Source: Chloroflexota bacterium (lineage in GTDB: Bacteria; Chloroflexota; UBA4733). From it: DNA of 6,223 nt. Every line of letters begins with the position of its first letter. The first letter of the stretch is position 1. This document shows, piece by piece, positions 5,749-6,223 of this stretch. The notes beneath the pieces were generated by a model. That model was not told the origin of the DNA, did not search any database, and saw only the letters and a program-made list of their open reading frames with translations. The stretch covers positions 1-6,223 of the forward strand of contig JAICXR010000220.1 in NCBI GenBank assembly GCA_025980355.1. Direction: 5' to 3'. Position numbers and translations under genes: made by a program.

Positions 5749-6223
5749 CTACCCCGCGAAGACGGGCTGCTTCAACGCCGCTCGCGCGCTATTCACCGTG
5801 CGGAAGGCGGCGTTCACGCCTGCCATCATGAAGGCGGCATCGTTCTGGCAGGCCAGGAACTGGAACCCTTGTTGCATCCGCTGCCCGACCTCCTCCGGCG
5901 ACATACAATGGATGCCGGCGGGCTTGCCGGTTTTCTTGCCCGCCTCCAGCACCCGCTGGATCGCCTCGGCGTGCCGCTCGTCGCGCTTGCCGCGCAGCCC
6001 CATCGACCAGGAAAGATCGGATGGCCCGATGAAGCAGGCGTCGACGCCCTCCACGGCCAGGATCTCCTCCGCCCGCGCCACCGCGTCAATGTGTTCGATC
6101 ATGACGATGCAGAGGATCTCATCGTTGGCATAGTCCATATAGTCCGTGCCCGCCCAGTAGCGCCAGCGCCCGCCGCCGGCGGAACGCACGCCGTGCGGCG
6201 GATACCGGCAGGCGTCGGCGGCA
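5749..6223 (-). CDS. HpcH/HpaI aldolase-family protein (2-oxo acid aldolase / citrate lyase beta-like), C-terminal part, cut by window edge
   Basis: The reading frame enters from the right edge and ends at TAG (5751-5749), giving 157 residues of an expected 250-260. It begins AADACRYPPHGVRSAGGG, where YPPHGVRS is the conserved family stretch just past the middle of the barrel. Then come IVMIEH (metal-binding Glu, residue 43 of the fragment) and FIGPSDLSWSMG (metal-binding Asp in SDLS, residue 69), followed by helix-rich sequence and a GFQFLACQND strand. Relatives are metal-dependent class II aldolases that cleave or form 2-keto-3-deoxy acids such as 4-hydroxy-2-oxoheptanedioate. The catalytic His and the substrate Arg are in the missing N-terminal half. 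HpaI has Gln two residues before the metal Glu where this protein has Met, so substrate preference may differ. A GTG at 6189 is in frame but internal to the domain and is not the start. Confidence 0.9.
   Translation of the reverse strand, partial: AADACRYPPHGVRSAGGGRWRYWAGTDYMDYANDEILCIVMIEHIDAVARAEEILAVEGVDACFIGPSDLSWSMGLRGKRDERHAEAIQRVLEAGKKTGKPAGIHCMSPEEVGQRMQQGFQFLACQNDAAFMMAGVNAAFRTVNSARAALKQPVFAG

Overview
The window is a GC-rich, gene-dense piece of bacterial chromosome. It carries four complete or near-complete functional units and two genes cut by the window ends. The high GC, a PadR regulator with a Gly/Arg-rich N-terminal arm paired with an ABC exporter, and a lone GT4 glycosyltransferase next to an HpcH/HpaI-type aldolase suggest a Chloroflexota (Thermomicrobia/Sphaerobacter-like) or actinobacterial-type genome. 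This is an inference from gene style only; there is no rRNA or other marker gene here.

Layout, left to right: (1) 1-395, minus strand, the N-terminal 131 residues of a PLP-dependent decarboxylase of the aromatic-L-amino-acid decarboxylase group, cut by the left edge. (2) 396-611, a 216-bp divergent intergenic region with a candidate promoter and a clear ribosome binding site for the next gene. (3) 612-1583, plus strand, an aminoglycoside-phosphotransferase-fold small-molecule kinase. (4) 1681-3606, minus, a half-size ABC exporter. (5) 3713-4375, minus, a PadR-family repressor. (6) 4573-5679, minus, a GT4 glycosyltransferase. (7) 5749-6223, minus, the C-terminal 157 residues of an HpcH/HpaI aldolase-family protein, cut by the right edge.

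The best-supported functional unit is padR plus the ABC exporter. Both are on the minus strand, 106 bp apart, with the regulator first. The padR promoter has a TTGACA -35 and a TATGTT -10 with a 17-bp spacer. Overlapping it are an ACATA-N9-TATGT dyad, a CGATATATCG palindrome, and an imperfect inverted repeat of about 23-25 bp per arm. This is the arrangement expected of an autoregulated, ligand-responsive efflux operon like LmrR-LmrCD, though here there is only one transporter half. The gap between the two genes can form two small hairpins upstream of a strong GAGGAG ribosome binding site.

The other genes are not obviously linked in function. The decarboxylase and the kinase share a divergent promoter region. 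The aldolase and the glycosyltransferase are 69 bp apart on one strand and could be co-transcribed. I see no mobile element, CRISPR array, tRNA, rRNA or clearly novel system. The regulatory DNA around padR is the part most worth a second look.
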